Shown one piece after another: positions 45,484 through 56,263 of a stretch of 64,000 nucleotides of DNA. This stretch comes from Conus ventricosus (taxonomy: Eukaryota > Mollusca > Gastropoda > Neogastropoda > Conidae). A program made the position numbers and the translations under genes. Below the pieces are notes generated by a model. It saw only the letters and a program-made list of their open reading frames with translations. It was not told the DNA's origin and searched no databases. Position 1 is the stretch's first letter. The number at the start of each line of letters is the position of its first letter. The DNA is taken from assembly GCA_018398815.1 (NCBI GenBank), contig CM031628.1, forward strand, positions 6,066,254-6,130,253, read 5' to 3'.

Positions 45484-45881
45484 GGGAGTTCACGCGTGGC
45501 AGCCGACCAGTGCGGACGCAACAATTTCATCGCTCCGATGCGTATGTGAACTCGCCGTGCTGTCTGTGGTGGGCGCTGTCCCAAGTGCAGTGATGAGATT
45601 AAAAAAAAAAAAAATAAAATAAATAAATAAAAAAAGAAAAAAGAAAGCTAACGGCCATGCAGTGAAGTGTGTGTTTATTTGTTGTTTTTTCTCAACCAAA
45701 GACACTGATGAGTTGTTTCGTGTGGGAGTCTTGATTTGCTTGAACAGTTGAGTCGGCTAAAAAGTGAGTTGAGTGCGTTAGTTTGAGTTTGTTTTGATTT
45801 CCTTTTGTCCCTCCGGAGAAGTATTCGACAAACGTGTATAGTCTCTGACATGGTTTGTTTCTCAAAGTCGATTTTGCTATT

Positions 45882-46813
45882 ATGAGTTCAAGAATTTCGA
45901 GTTACTTTTCATCAAAAGTGAATACGAAACGCAGACATCGTCTAACTCTTCTGAGTGTAGTAGCCCCACAGAAAACTGAACAGTTCAAGGAAATAGATCC
46001 GTGTGAGAGCGAAAGAAACAGAAACGTGATAGTGTGGAAAATACCGAGGAGGACAGTATGAAAGACATTGAGGAAATAATAGTGCTTTGGCGTGCATCAA
46101 CGAGAAACTTGCTTTTGTGTGCACTAAAGACGATATCCAGACATTGAAAGATGAAATGGCCAGAATGTCGGTGGTTGAATCGTCGGCTGGATGTATTGGA
46201 AAGCAATGTGTTTGATTTACAGAATGACAAGAGATAGGCTGTGTGGGGAGATGAGGCAGCTGAAACAGGAGAACAGTGCACTCCGTTCTGAGCTGGAGGG
46301 GTCCAAAAAAGAAAGCTTGAACCTCAAGATTTCCAGAATGATCACGAGCAACACGGCCGTCTCTGGACGTCCGTGTACACGGAGTGAAGGAGGTAGAGCG
46401 GTCGGCGGAGGAGACGGTGACAGACTGCATTTCCAAATGTGTGGAAATCTTCACGAAGAAAGTGGGTGTGGCAGTTCGTCCTGAAGACATTGAGGTCGCA
46501 CACCGTTCTGGCAGACCGGGAGCAGTGGCTGGAGGAGCAGCAGCGGCAGCAAGACCACGACCGATCCTCCTGCGGTTTTACTCCAGACAGAAGAAAACTG
46601 ACGTGCTTAGAACCGCCGAAATCTTAAAATAGTGGTATCTCCATCAGTGAGGACTTGACGATGTCCAGCCTCAGACTGTTAAAGGAAGCAGCTGATCATT
46701 CTGCCACAATGTCAGTGTGGTCGTCAAACGGCAAGATCATTGCAAAACTTAAAAATGGAAAAAACTGTGCGTTTGAGTATTGGAAGAGATTTGAACTCTC
46801 AATTACTGAGTGA
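45882..46813 (+). pseudogene. L1-like ORF1 (RNA-binding)
   Basis: Starts MSSRISSYFSSKVNTKRRHR; a coiled-coil region (LKQENSALRSELEGSKKESL) is followed by an RRM-type part with VGVAVRPEDIEVAHRSGRPG and PILLRFYSRQKKTDVL, and a C-terminal domain ending YWKRFELSITE. This is the ordinary coiled coil/RRM/CTD order of L1 ORF1. Three or more frameshifts. Confidence 0.7.
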
Positions 46814-47521
46814 AATGGCTTAATTCCTACGGACTTTTGATTAAGTTTTAGCAACGATATGTGTGAAGACCGTTGCTATTGCTGTGGGGGTTATGAGCAG
46901 GTATGTACGTGTGTGCATGTATACGTTTGGGGTATATGTAGGTATATATGTATGTGTTATGCATGTATGTATGTATGTACATGTGTATATGCATTTATGT
47001 GTATGTGTATATGTATGTGTGTATGTACATGTGTATGTGTATACTATATGTATGTATGTATGTATGTATGTGTATGTGTGTATGTATGTATATATGTTTG
47101 TGTATGTGTGAGTGTTCATGCATATGTATGTGTATATGTATATGCATGTCTGGTTATATGTATGTATTATCTTTTTGCTAAGGGTTTGTTTTACAGAGCG
47201 GGGGGGAGGGGAGAGGTGGGGTGAGGTTGTATTTCAGGAGTGGCTTCTTTGCCCCCGTCTCATTTCCAGAATGTGTAACTGACGTAATTTTTTTTTTTCT
47301 CCCATTCTTTCCCCTTTGGGGAACACCGGAAGGTGGGGGGGAACGGATGTGGTGATAATGTTTCTGTTATCCTTCACATCAAATGATTGCAAATATATTA
47401 TTTCACACTTTGTGTATATATGCATGTACATGTAAGAGTTTGCTATGGCATTTATATATGTATGTGTGTGTGTGCACACGTGCCTTTGCGTGCGTGGTGT
47501 GGTGTGTGTGTGTGTGTGTGT

Positions 47522-47567
<46 letters not shown>

Positions 47568-48004
47568 GGGGGATGTTTAGCAGTCTTTAATATTCTGCTT
47601 TCATTTGGTGGAGGATTGCTACTTTTTGGTGATGTGTGTCTTTTCTAAAGTGTGGTTTATGCGATTTCCCTTGCTCAATCGACGGGGATTTTTTTTTTTT
47701 TTTTTTCCCCCCCTTCTTCTCCAAATTGTTCACATCCACACAGTTTCTTTTTGACCACAGCTTATGTGTCTCCGCCGCCCCCCCCCTCCCCTCCCCTTCC
47801 CCACCGAGTTTTTTAATGCACGTGCACACGTTCGCCTAGTATTGCACAGCGGACAACGTGTATGTAATGTGGTTTTACACCCCTTACTAATAGTACTTTT
47901 TTGTTGTTGTTGTTGTTGTTGTGCCAATTGCTAACTTGTTATTTTGTTGTTGTTGTGTGTGTGTTTCTCTAGATGTGAGGTTAAAGTTCATTTGATTCCC
48001 CCCC

Positions 48005-48045
<41 letters not shown>

Positions 48046-48666
48046 ACACACACTGACAGGTAAAAGTGTGGATGTGTTCACGGTGTTATAAAAACCAAAG
48101 TTGCTAACTAGTAGTTCTTTTTCAGATGTTAGGTCAGCTCATGGCTTGCATATCTGATATATTTTGTTATTTACCATGCATAACGCAAGCACATATATTG
48201 ATGTGTTCATGGTTTTATAAAAACCAAAGTTCATACCAATAAATCTCTCTCTCTCTCTCTCTCTCTTTTCTCCTCTCTTCTCTCTATCTCTCTCTCTCTC
48301 TCTCTCTCTCATGCACTTTATTTAAGTTGGGTGGTTGAAACTTTTGACGGATATAAATTACTAGCTTTCTGCACTAATGGCATTCACTGTTCCTGGAGAT
48401 GGGTGTTGCCACAGGCTGCAATTGAATTGTTTTGATTCTTAATTCTTTTGCATTTTTCTTTTGTAATTTATTGCGGTTTTTGTTGTTGTTGTTGTTGTTT
48501 TTCTTCCTGTTTGATTTCTTTTAGACTTTGATATCTAATTTGTATTATGCATACCTGTATGAAAGGTAAAATATTTTATGTTTGAATTGTTTGGCTTTCA
48601 TGTTTGAGTGTGTACAAAAAAATGGTGGGTGGCACAACTCTAGGTTTAAAAACTATAAAGAAAAGC
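46814..48666. repeat. Microsatellite-filled spacer within the L1-like element
   Basis: TATG/GT-rich tract 46900-47165, (GT)n 47466-47567, poly-T 47689-47706, (TGT)n near 47900, a C run of ~45 near 48001-48045 and (CT)n 48246-48311. Two diverged copies of TTATAAAAACCAAAGTT (about 48085 and 48217) end in CCAATAAATCTCTCTC, like the tail of another short element. No coding frame is credible. Confidence 0.75.
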
Positions 48667-51600
48667 ATGGATAGTTCAATATAAATCATTTCCATGAACT
48701 GTCAGGGCCTAAAAAATAGACAAAAAAGAAGAGATATATTTCATTATCTAAAAAAAAAAAAGCATTGCATATACTTTCTGCAAGATATTTCATTTTGAAG
48801 AAAAAATGGAGCAATATATTCTTTCTGAATGGGGGTACCAAGGATGGTTTTCAAGCTATGCTTCCAACTCAAGAGGTGTTGAGCAATACTTTTCAATAAC
48901 AATTTTGAGTTTAAAATTAAAAAAAAAATTAAAGGAAAGGGTGGAAACAGTCTTATGGTTTTGGTCGAAATTAAACAGAAAGATTTCCTACTGGTGAATG
49001 TATACGGGCTAACAGGGATGATCCAGAATTCTATAATATTTTGACTCAAAAAGTTAGAGAATTTGGTGTTGATAATGTAATAATAGGCGGAGATTTTAAC
49101 TTGGTGCTTGATCCAGCGAGAGATTATGACAATTATAAGAATATAAACAACCCCAAGCTAAAGAAATGGTTGTCAGGATGATAAATGATATAGACTTAAA
49201 TGACATTTGGAGAGATTTAAACCAAGACTGTCTTAGGTATACATGGCGAAGAAGTAACCCATTTCAGCAAGCTAGACTCGACTTTTTCCTTATTTCAGAT
49301 CATGTGGTTTCTTTTGTAGAAGATGCGAAAGAATGTGGGATACAGGACAGATCACTCCATGATCTCTTGAGCTTAAAATTTAGTGAAAAATCTAATAGGA
49401 ATACTTTTTGGAAATTTAACTCTTCACTATTAAAAGATCAAACTTTTGTAAATGAAGTTAATGAAGAAATTAAAAAAGTTAAAGAAGAATATGCAGCAAG
49501 TCCATATGCAAGGGAAGCTATTGATAACATCCCATTACCTGACTTACATCTCTCAATTCCCGATGATATTTTTCTAGACTTTTTGTTAATGAAGATTAGG
49601 TCAAGGACTAATCCTATGCTACTATGAAAAAGAAAAAAAAGAATGAAGAAGAGTTCAAGTTACAACAAGAAATAAAACAGATGGACGGTAAGGAAACAAA
49701 AAGCGAAGAAGAAGTGAAAGTAATAGAGTCTAAAAAAGAGCAACTTAAAGTTATACGAGAGAAAAGAATAGAGGGAGTGCTCTTAAGGTCACGAGCCAGA
49801 TGGATAGCAGAAGGAGAAAAAGTTACCAACTATTTTTGTAACTTAGAAAAGCGACATTATGTAAGTAAAAGCATGGCTAAGCTAACAGACAAATACGGTA
49901 ACACTCTGAATGATCAAAAAGACATCTTGAAGGAAGTTCAGTGCTTTTATGAAAACTTATATAAAAAAAGAGTGTTGATGACTGTATAATTAATGATCTT
50001 GCAAAGAATGTTCCACATTTAGACACGGAGGAGGCAAAGAATTTAGAAGGAGAGATTACTCTGGAAGAAGCAACTTTAGTTTTAAAAAATATGAAAAACA
50101 ATAAAAGTCCAGGAACAGATGGCTTCACAGTAGAATTTTTCAAGTGTTTTTGGAGCAGGATTGGTATATTTGTTGTTAGGGCACTGAACGCAGGATTTAA
50201 AAAAGGAGAGCTTTCGTGTGTCCAAAGACAAGGAGTCATAGTTTGTATTCCAAAAGGGGAATAAACCACGAAATTTCATAAAGAACTGGAGGCCAATCTC
50301 ACTGTTAAATGTTATATATAAAATTGGCTCATCCTGCATAGCAAATCGTTTGAAAACCGTTCTTCCCAAGCTAATCAATGAGGATCAAACTGGTTTTTTC
50401 AAAACCCATATTTTTGGTGACAATTTAAGGCTTATTTACGATACTATAGTATACTTAGCCAACACAGTTTACCTGGACTTTTACTAAATATAGACTTCGA
50501 GAAAGCGTTTGACTTAGTTAGCTGGGACTTTATGTTTAAAGTATTGAAAGCATTTGGTTTCAATCAGGAATTTGTAAATGGGTGGAATCATTTTTTTCAA
50601 ATATTAAATCATGTGTTCTTGCTAATGGTCAAGTCTCTCAATGGTTTGACGTGGGGCGAGGTTGTAGACAGGGTGACCCACTCTCGCCGTATTTATTTAT
50701 CTTATGTGTAGGAAATTCTGGCAATCATGGTACGAGAAAATGAGAACATACAGGGAATTCTTTTAAATAATGTTGAACACAAGCTTTCTCAGTATGCGAT
50801 GATACTGAATTTCTTTTAGCGGGCGATAAAAAATCATTTGAAACTTGCATAAATACACTAGACACATTTAGTTCTAAATCAGGCTTGCGAATGAACTGTG
50901 AGAAAACTAGTGCAATTTGGTTGGGTAGTCGTTAAAAACTCCCCGTTCGTTACATGGATCACTTAGGAATTGAATGGAATCCACCAAAGTTCAAAATTTT
51001 AGGTGTTTGGTTTACTAATGATGCACGAAACTGCGAACATATCAAACTATTCAGAGAAATTAGCAGATGTAAAATATTTGTTTAAGATTTGGACTAAAAG
51101 ACAGATTACACCTTTGGGAAGGGTAGCAGTTTTGAAATCCTTAATTTATCAAAATTAATTTATCTGTGGATTCTTCTACCCAACCCACCCAAATAGTTTC
51201 TTTCAGACCCTGCAATGCTATTGTTACAACTTTGTATGGAATAAGAAAAAAGATAAATTAACAGAAAAACGGCACACAAAAGTGTAAGAAAATGGCGGTA
51301 TCGGAATACCAGAACTAAAAAGCTTTGCTAGTTCATTAAAATTGACATGGCTACGGAAATTTAAGACGACAAAACATAAATGGGAAAACAATTGCGACAA
51401 CTAATTTTCCTATCTTAAATGTTCTTGAAAAATATGGACCCGAAGTCATCACTACCTTTTCAAAATCAAATGTATTCTGGACAGAAGTGTTTGATGCATA
51501 CAAAGATTTTTTCTATAAAATTAGTAGTAAAAACTCTAGTGAACTACTTGCAGATCCGGTTGTTTTATAATCGTAAAATACAGATAGGCAAGAAACATAT

Positions 51601-52513
51601 TGTTGGTAAAAGACTAAAACATGGGATTAGTAAAGGAATACACAATATTGCAGATTTTCTGCTTCAAAATGGAAATTTTATTCCATATGAAGATTTCAAA
51701 GAGAAATATAATGTCCATATAGATTTTATTACCTTTTCTGGGTGTAAGAAAGCATAACTGAATATATAAAATACTAAAATAGCAGTTCATAACAATAAAT
51801 GTATGGAAATATCTATTTGTTTTAAAAAACTAACATTTCTTATTTAAAGGGTCAAAATCATACTATGATTTACTTATTGATGATAACACACGGCTAAAAT
51901 GCTGTGAAAGATGGGACCAAAAACTGAATGTTGAAAATGACTGGGATACATGCTTCTTATATCTTCACAAGATATCTGATGTAAAAATGAAGTGGTTTCA
52001 GCTTAGTGTAGTACACAGGTGTCTTGGGACAAACGTTATTCTTAAAAACATTGGTGTACTAAACAGTGAATTATGTAGTTTTTGTCACACCACAAAGGAC
52101 AGTATCAGTCATATGTTCTGGCATTGTGGAGTTGTTAAAGATTTTTTTGGGAAAGCTTTGATGTATGCTATGAATGAAAAATGTCACAATGTGTCAAATT
52201 TACGAATTACAGAACCATTGTCATTCTTGGTTCCGATAAAGATATAAACATTGATCAGATCTTTTATTTCATTTTGTTATCTGCTAAAGAATACTTGTAT
52301 CACTGTAAATCAAATGGAAATTTGCCCACTGTACGAGTTTTTACAAATAAGTTAAAAAACAGATACAATATTGAAGAGTACATAGCGCGCAAAAATATGG
52401 TATATAATGATTTTGTTGCCAAGTGGACTCCTTATAAAGCTTTTTTTAGTTTTAGTTTAGGGAAAAAACAAACAAACAAAATCACTGAATTCATTAGGTA
52501 TTTGAAAAATTAA
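48667..52513 (+). pseudogene. L1-like ORF2 (endonuclease and reverse transcriptase)
   Basis: Begins near ATGGATAGTTCAATATA with the endonuclease opening MNCQGLKNRQKRR; GGDFNLVLDPARDYDNY at ~49087 is the endonuclease GDFN motif. RT: NNKSPGTDGFTVEFFK (~50098), NIDFEKAFDLVSWDF (~50488), CRQGDPLSPYLFIL (~50665) and a degraded ADDT-type catalytic segment (~50800). The C-terminus has the SFCHTTKDSISHMFWHCG zinc-knuckle and ends YLKN at 52513. There are many stops and frameshifts. Confidence 0.88.
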
Positions 52514-52720
52514 TTAATAAGTTAAAAAAAAAAAGGAGGAAAACTTTTTTTTCTTTTTCTTTCGTTTGTGACATGTTTTTAGGCCCAGAGTCGACATCTA
52601 TAAGCCATTTGGTTCCTCTAATCATAGTATAGCCCCACCCACATGAAAAAGAGTTTCCATATAACTATTTAATTGAATGGTCAACTGAATTGTTTACCTT
52701 TTGCATAGTATGGTGGCTGT

Positions 52721-52764
52721 TTTTCATGTATGTATGTATGTATGTATGTATGTATGTGTATATG
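52721..52764. repeat. (ATGT)n microsatellite in the L1-like 3' UTR
   Basis: About nine ATGT units. Confidence 0.95.
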
Positions 52765-52980
52765 TATATCTTTTCTTCTGTTTTTTTTTCTTTTCTTTTT
52801 TTTTCCTTCACATTTTATTGTAACTTTTAATGAATACCATGTATATGTATTTTTGTGTCCTACAGATGTGTGTCATGAATTGAAGTCTCTGCGCACTGTC
52901 TTCTTTTGACGCATCTGTAATTTCTCTAATTATTTGATTAAAATTTGATTTAAAAAAAAAAAAAAGAAAAAGTCTTTCGG

Positions 52981-53496
52981 CTAACTGTTTGTTAAAGTTT
53001 TCAACTAAAGCCTGTGATCTGTGAACTCCTGGAATGCCTCTTTTAATGGTACTTGTTTTTAACAATAATTGATTCACTCGGCCTTTAAATTCTTTCCCAT
53101 CATCGACTTGAATCATGCGAGGATAAGTTAAGGGACCTCGTTGGTATATCAGTTGTATGGCAACAGAACAGCAGAAGCCTCTTTTGTGTTAATGGTTCCC
53201 ATCTTTGTATCTTGAAGCCATGTCAATGACTGTGAGTGCGTACTTAAATCTTTTTCGTCTGATCGTATCATGGGGTAAATATGAAGGTCCATTTGATGGG
53301 TGTCGTTCGGTATTGTATTCACAAAGTGTGGTCTTTGTATTCGTCTAGGGGCAGGTAAATATAATTTGCCAAATCGCTTGTTTAGATTAAAACCCTTCCT
53401 TTGTGTTTGTTCACTAACTCCCGCTGCTTGGCTTAGCTTTTTTATTGCTGTGATTCCCTTCCAATATCCTTTTGGCGAATAATAGATTTTGTTCAT
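52981..53496 (-). pseudogene. Integrase (rve), N-terminal and catalytic part, element B
   Basis: Starts MNKIYYSPKGYWKGITAIKK at 53496. HFVNTIPNDTHQMDLHI gives the first Asp, MIQVDDGKEFKGRV the second, and SQALVENFNKQ the Glu: the D,D-35-E set of retroviral-type integrases carried by Polintons. Element B's terminal sequences are its likely substrates. Frameshifts present, and the last third is displaced to 45047-45483 by the L1-like insertion. Confidence 0.85.
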
Positions 53497-53502
53497 TTTT
53501 AT

Positions 53503-53909
53503 TCAGCCAATATTATGCGCAATAAAATACACAATGGTCATACAAAGACAATAAAAACGATTTCTTGCATCTTTTGTTTTTCTGATGGTTGATAAAAGTC
53601 GCTGAATTTTGGTGGGGGCAATGTTTTGATTGGTTTGCCTGTTACAAGATAATATTCTTTTATTGCCTGGTCAACATCTTTAAATGTGTAAGCTGCATGT
53701 CCCTGTTTTTTCAGTTTGTTATTAATAAAATCTAACTGCTCAATTCTCTGCTTTTCATAGTGATCTTGTGCTGCAGCTAGTTGCTCCATAGCTTTGTTAT
53801 GTCTTTTTCTCTCGCCGTCATCCCGTACTTTACTAAATGCGAAATTATTTCCGCTAAAAGCAAGCGCATTCACCACAGCGCCACCTATCATCATTACGAG
53901 TGAAGCCAT
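53503..53909 (-). CDS. Conserved small element protein (GGAVVNALAF family), element B
   Basis: Starts MASLVMMIGGAVVNALAFSG, a hydrophobic N-terminus, then a long charged helix (RKRHNKAMEQLAAAQDHYEK), KEYYLVTGKP, LPPPKFSDFYQPSEKQK and a C-terminal hydrophobic segment (EIVFIVFV...). Two membrane-type ends around a helical middle. Similar small proteins follow the integrase in many Polinton-like elements, to my recollection, without assigned function. A small frameshift may lie near its 3' end. 14 nt from the integrase start. Confidence 0.6.
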
Positions 53910-53931
53910 TTTTTATAAATGTATTTTTTAT

Positions 53932-54162
53932 TTACATATTTATACTGTCTGGAATTATTCCTTGCTTAACTAGAAAATCTTTCGTAGCAAACGAAGCTGC
54001 AATGATAGCGATTAGCTTTGCTGAATCCTCAAAGTCTAGTTTGCCAAGATCCGCTGGTTTAATTCTTAACAAGCTTTTACCAAGCATTGTGTATCCTACA
54101 CTTAGGCCCCCAATAACAGCAGAATGGTATACAAGGTTGGCAACAGTTTTTTCGGTGCTCAT
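53932..54162 (-). CDS. Small hydrophobic protein (76 aa), element B
   Basis: MSTEKTVANLVYHSAVIGGL is the likely start (the frame is open 12 codons further up). The body SVGYTMLGKSLLRIKPADLG precedes a second hydrophobic part (AKLIAIIAASFATKDFL). Two predicted membrane or amphipathic segments. The start region is divergent from the gene at 54197 (34-nt gap). The function is unknown. Confidence 0.6.
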   Translation of the reverse strand: MSTEKTVANLVYHSAVIGGLSVGYTMLGKSLLRIKPADLGKLDFEDSAKLIAIIAASFATKDFLVKQGIIPDSINM

Positions 54163-54196
54163 TTTAAAAAATAAAATAATTATAATTAATAAAAAC

Positions 54197-54663
54197 ATGA
54201 ACAGCGATGATCTGCTAGAGCTACAGAGCGGCCTACACAGTCTTGGACTTACAAATGAAGAAGTTGATGATCAAGCTATTATGCCCAAAAAGGAAAGGCT
54301 GTATTCTTTGGCAGCATGTGGAAAAACAAAACAGTTCCTCGGAACTGAATTCAGCATAGAACAGATTCAACAGATGTCGCCGCAAGACATTTTATGGTAT
54401 CATAACAGGTATGAAGCGCAACTTGGATCAAGAATGGTAAAAAGTGTAGGGCAAACGGTTCTTAGTTTGTACACTAAACTAGTCAGTAGATTTGCCCCCA
54501 TTGATTCTGAACAAGATCTTACGTATGATTTAACGCAAGATCCAGTTTTAACAAAGTCATTAGAGTCTCTAAGCTGTGATTTATATTACAGATTTGGAAC
54601 ATTGTTATCGCCGTTAATCATGGATTAATTACTTTTAATCATATAGATTTTATTTCCCTTCAA
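54197..54663 (+). pseudogene. Conserved element protein (KKERLYSLAACGKTKQFL family), element B
   Basis: Starts MNSDDLLELQSGLHSLGLTN; PKKERLYSLAACGKTKQFLG, YEAQLGSRMVKSVGQTVLSL and DPVLTKSLESLSCDLYYRFG are conserved with element A. One base is lost near 54623, so the frame stops at MD. Helical, no catalytic motif; I recall this family in invertebrate Polinton-like elements, function unknown. Confidence 0.6.
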
Positions 54664-54664
54664 A

Positions 54665-55150
54665 ATGAACGAGTCGAAAAATCAGCAGAATCAGGAAACA
54701 CTGAATCAGGTGGAGAAAGTAACCAAGCCAGAAAATCAGCAGAATCAGAAAACACTGAATCAGGTGGGGGCCAGTGAAAGCATCCTCATCCTGGGCGTGT
54801 TAAAGCAGGAAAAAAATTAGCAGAGTGGAACAGACAAAAAAAATTAATGTTACAGAATATAACTCATAATGAAAACATAACACCGCCAACGCCAACAGTT
54901 GATCCAATGCCAGCAAAAACTCCATGCGATTCAAGGCCTACAGCACCAAAGTCTTCATGGAATATTGAACTTAAAACTGTTGCCATTTTTGGCGCCCTTA
55001 CTGTTGCTGGGGGTGGTTATTACGGTTATAAAATATATACACAATGGCAGCAAAAACCAAGCAGTCTGAGCATTCTCCACCACTAAATACAGAAGTTGAA
55101 CATAAAAGTAGGCCAAAACGCCAACACCAAAAGATCATTTTGATCCATTT
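54665..55150 (+). pseudogene. Single-TM protein with Pro/Thr/Gln-rich stalk, element B
   Basis: Starts MNESKNQQNQETLNQVEKVT; frameshifts near 54790, then KLAEWNRQKKL, a Pro/Thr-rich stretch and a membrane helix (TVAIFGALTVAGGGYYGYKI). Another frameshift near 55060. Overlapping start with the end of the previous gene, as in element A. Confidence 0.55.
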
Positions 55151-55214
55151 CAATTGCAATAATATTTTAAGAACTTAATTTTAATTTTTTTTTTTTGATA
55201 AAAATAAAACATTG

Positions 55215-55441
55215 CCGGATTATTATTTGTTTAAAATGATGGAGTCAATAAATAAAGACATGGAGTCTATAAAGACATTTCCATAGACCAGAATTGTAAT
55301 CAATGCGGTTGCTTAGGATGTAAGGACTTCATTAAGATCTATGTGACCGATCTCGCGCAGAGAGAACGCCGAGCAAGATATTCTCAGCGATGACGCGTTT
55401 TTTGAGGCGTGTGTGTACTATATTAGACATCTCTATTTAAG
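55215..55441 (+). pseudogene. Small Cys-motif protein, element B
   Basis: Degraded copy of the 77-codon gene at 60488-60721 (CNQCGCLxCK motif retained near 55300); the initiator region is altered and it is frameshifted. Confidence 0.5.
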
Positions 55442-55484
55442 ATAAAAACATAGATTGTATTTTTTTTTGATAATTATAAGATAA

Positions 55485-55780
55485 CTTGAATAAGAACTTG
55501 GTTGTACTTAGAGGATGACTTAGTTATGATCTTAGGTTTAACTTGAGTAAAAACTTGAGGCGACTTGGGGATGACTTGAGTAAGAACTTAAAAGTGACTT
55601 GGGGTGACTTGAGGATGACTTGAGGATGACTTGAAGATGACTTGAAGATGACTTGAGGACAACTTGAGGATGACTTGAGGACAACTTGAGTAAGAACTTG
55701 GGGTGACTTGATTAAGAACTTAATTAAAGAACTTGCGGTGACTTGATTAAAAACTTAACTAAGAACTTGAGGTGGCTTAA
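55485..55780. repeat. Iteron field near the right end of element B (~11-bp units)
   Basis: Dense copies of GATGACTTGAG, GACAACTTGAG and AAGAACTTGAG-like 10-11-mers, many directly abutting at 11-bp spacing. The same field occurs at 60760-61024 in element A. Non-coding. Confidence 0.85.
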
Positions 55781-56166
55781 GGTGACTTTTTTTTTTGTTT
55801 TAATTTTTTTTTTAAATTTTTTAATTTTCTTTTTTTTTTAATTTTATTTTTTTTTTTTTTTATTTTTATTTTATTTTATTTTTTTTGTATTTTTTGTATT
55901 TTTTTTTTTTTTGACTTAAGGTGACTGAGGTTGGTTTTACCTCGTTACTGCGCATGCCCAGTGGACTTGAGGAGAATAAGTGTGACATGTCAATGACATT
56001 TGCGGTCAAAGGGAAGCAACTTCACATATTAGTTCCCGGAGTTAGCAACTAGCCATAGGGGTGTTATTTCCCTTCCAGAAGTGGCCAGGTTTGTTTTCAA
56101 CTTTCAGTTTGGATCTAGTTCGGGCTATTCGTTCTAGCCTTTAGTTGTTTATTATTAGTTTATTGG
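55781..56166. other. T-rich tract and right inner end of element B
   Basis: T/A-rich run 55786-55915, then ordinary sequence with no ORF up to the right hairpin. Confidence 0.6.
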
Positions 56167-56263
56167 AGAGAACTATAAAAGGCGGCTTTTGGATTCGCCC
56201 GGTCGATACCGGCTAAAGCCGGGGAGACCGGGGTGAGCCAAAAGCCGCCTTTTATAGTTCTCT
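56167..56263. repeat. Element B right terminal hairpin (97 nt)
   Basis: Reverse complement of the left hairpin apart from minor length differences (a complete AAAA in the first arm; one more G in the inner part). Followed directly by AGGTC. Confidence 0.95.

Larger units (their letters stand above)
45484..52967 (+). mobile_element. L1-like non-LTR retrotransposon
   Basis: Flanked by a 13-bp duplication AAAAGTCTTTCGG (45471-45483 and 52968-52980) and ends with a poly-A-rich tail (52951-52967). ORF1 and ORF2 are recognisable, so it is close to full length (7.5 kb), but both are broken. Related 3' parts lie at 10968-15380. It splits element B's integrase. About 1.8 kb between the ORFs is filled with microsatellites. 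Confidence 0.9.
27363..56263. mobile_element. Element B: related hairpin-ended Polinton-like element, nested in A
   Basis: Bounded by 96- and 97-nt hairpins in inverted orientation, with a 5-bp duplication AGGTC (27358-27362 and 56264-56268). The uninterrupted site is seen in B's own PolB gene at ~41958-41965. It is 28.9 kb as found and about 14.1 kb after removing the LINE at 31404-37196, the Tc1-like element at 43217-44733 and the LINE at 45484-52967. Gene order: ATPase(-), structural(-), structural(-), large conserved(+), small TM(+), coiled-coil/TM(-), capsid(+), hydrophobic(+), PolB(+), small(-), integrase(-), two small(-), three small(+). Most genes are frameshifted. Confidence 0.9.

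Noticed and set aside
53900..54196. N-terminal extension of the plus-strand 242-residue ORF
   Set aside because: It reads antisense through the small hydrophobic gene; the conserved start is at 54197, as shown by element A's copy at 59511.
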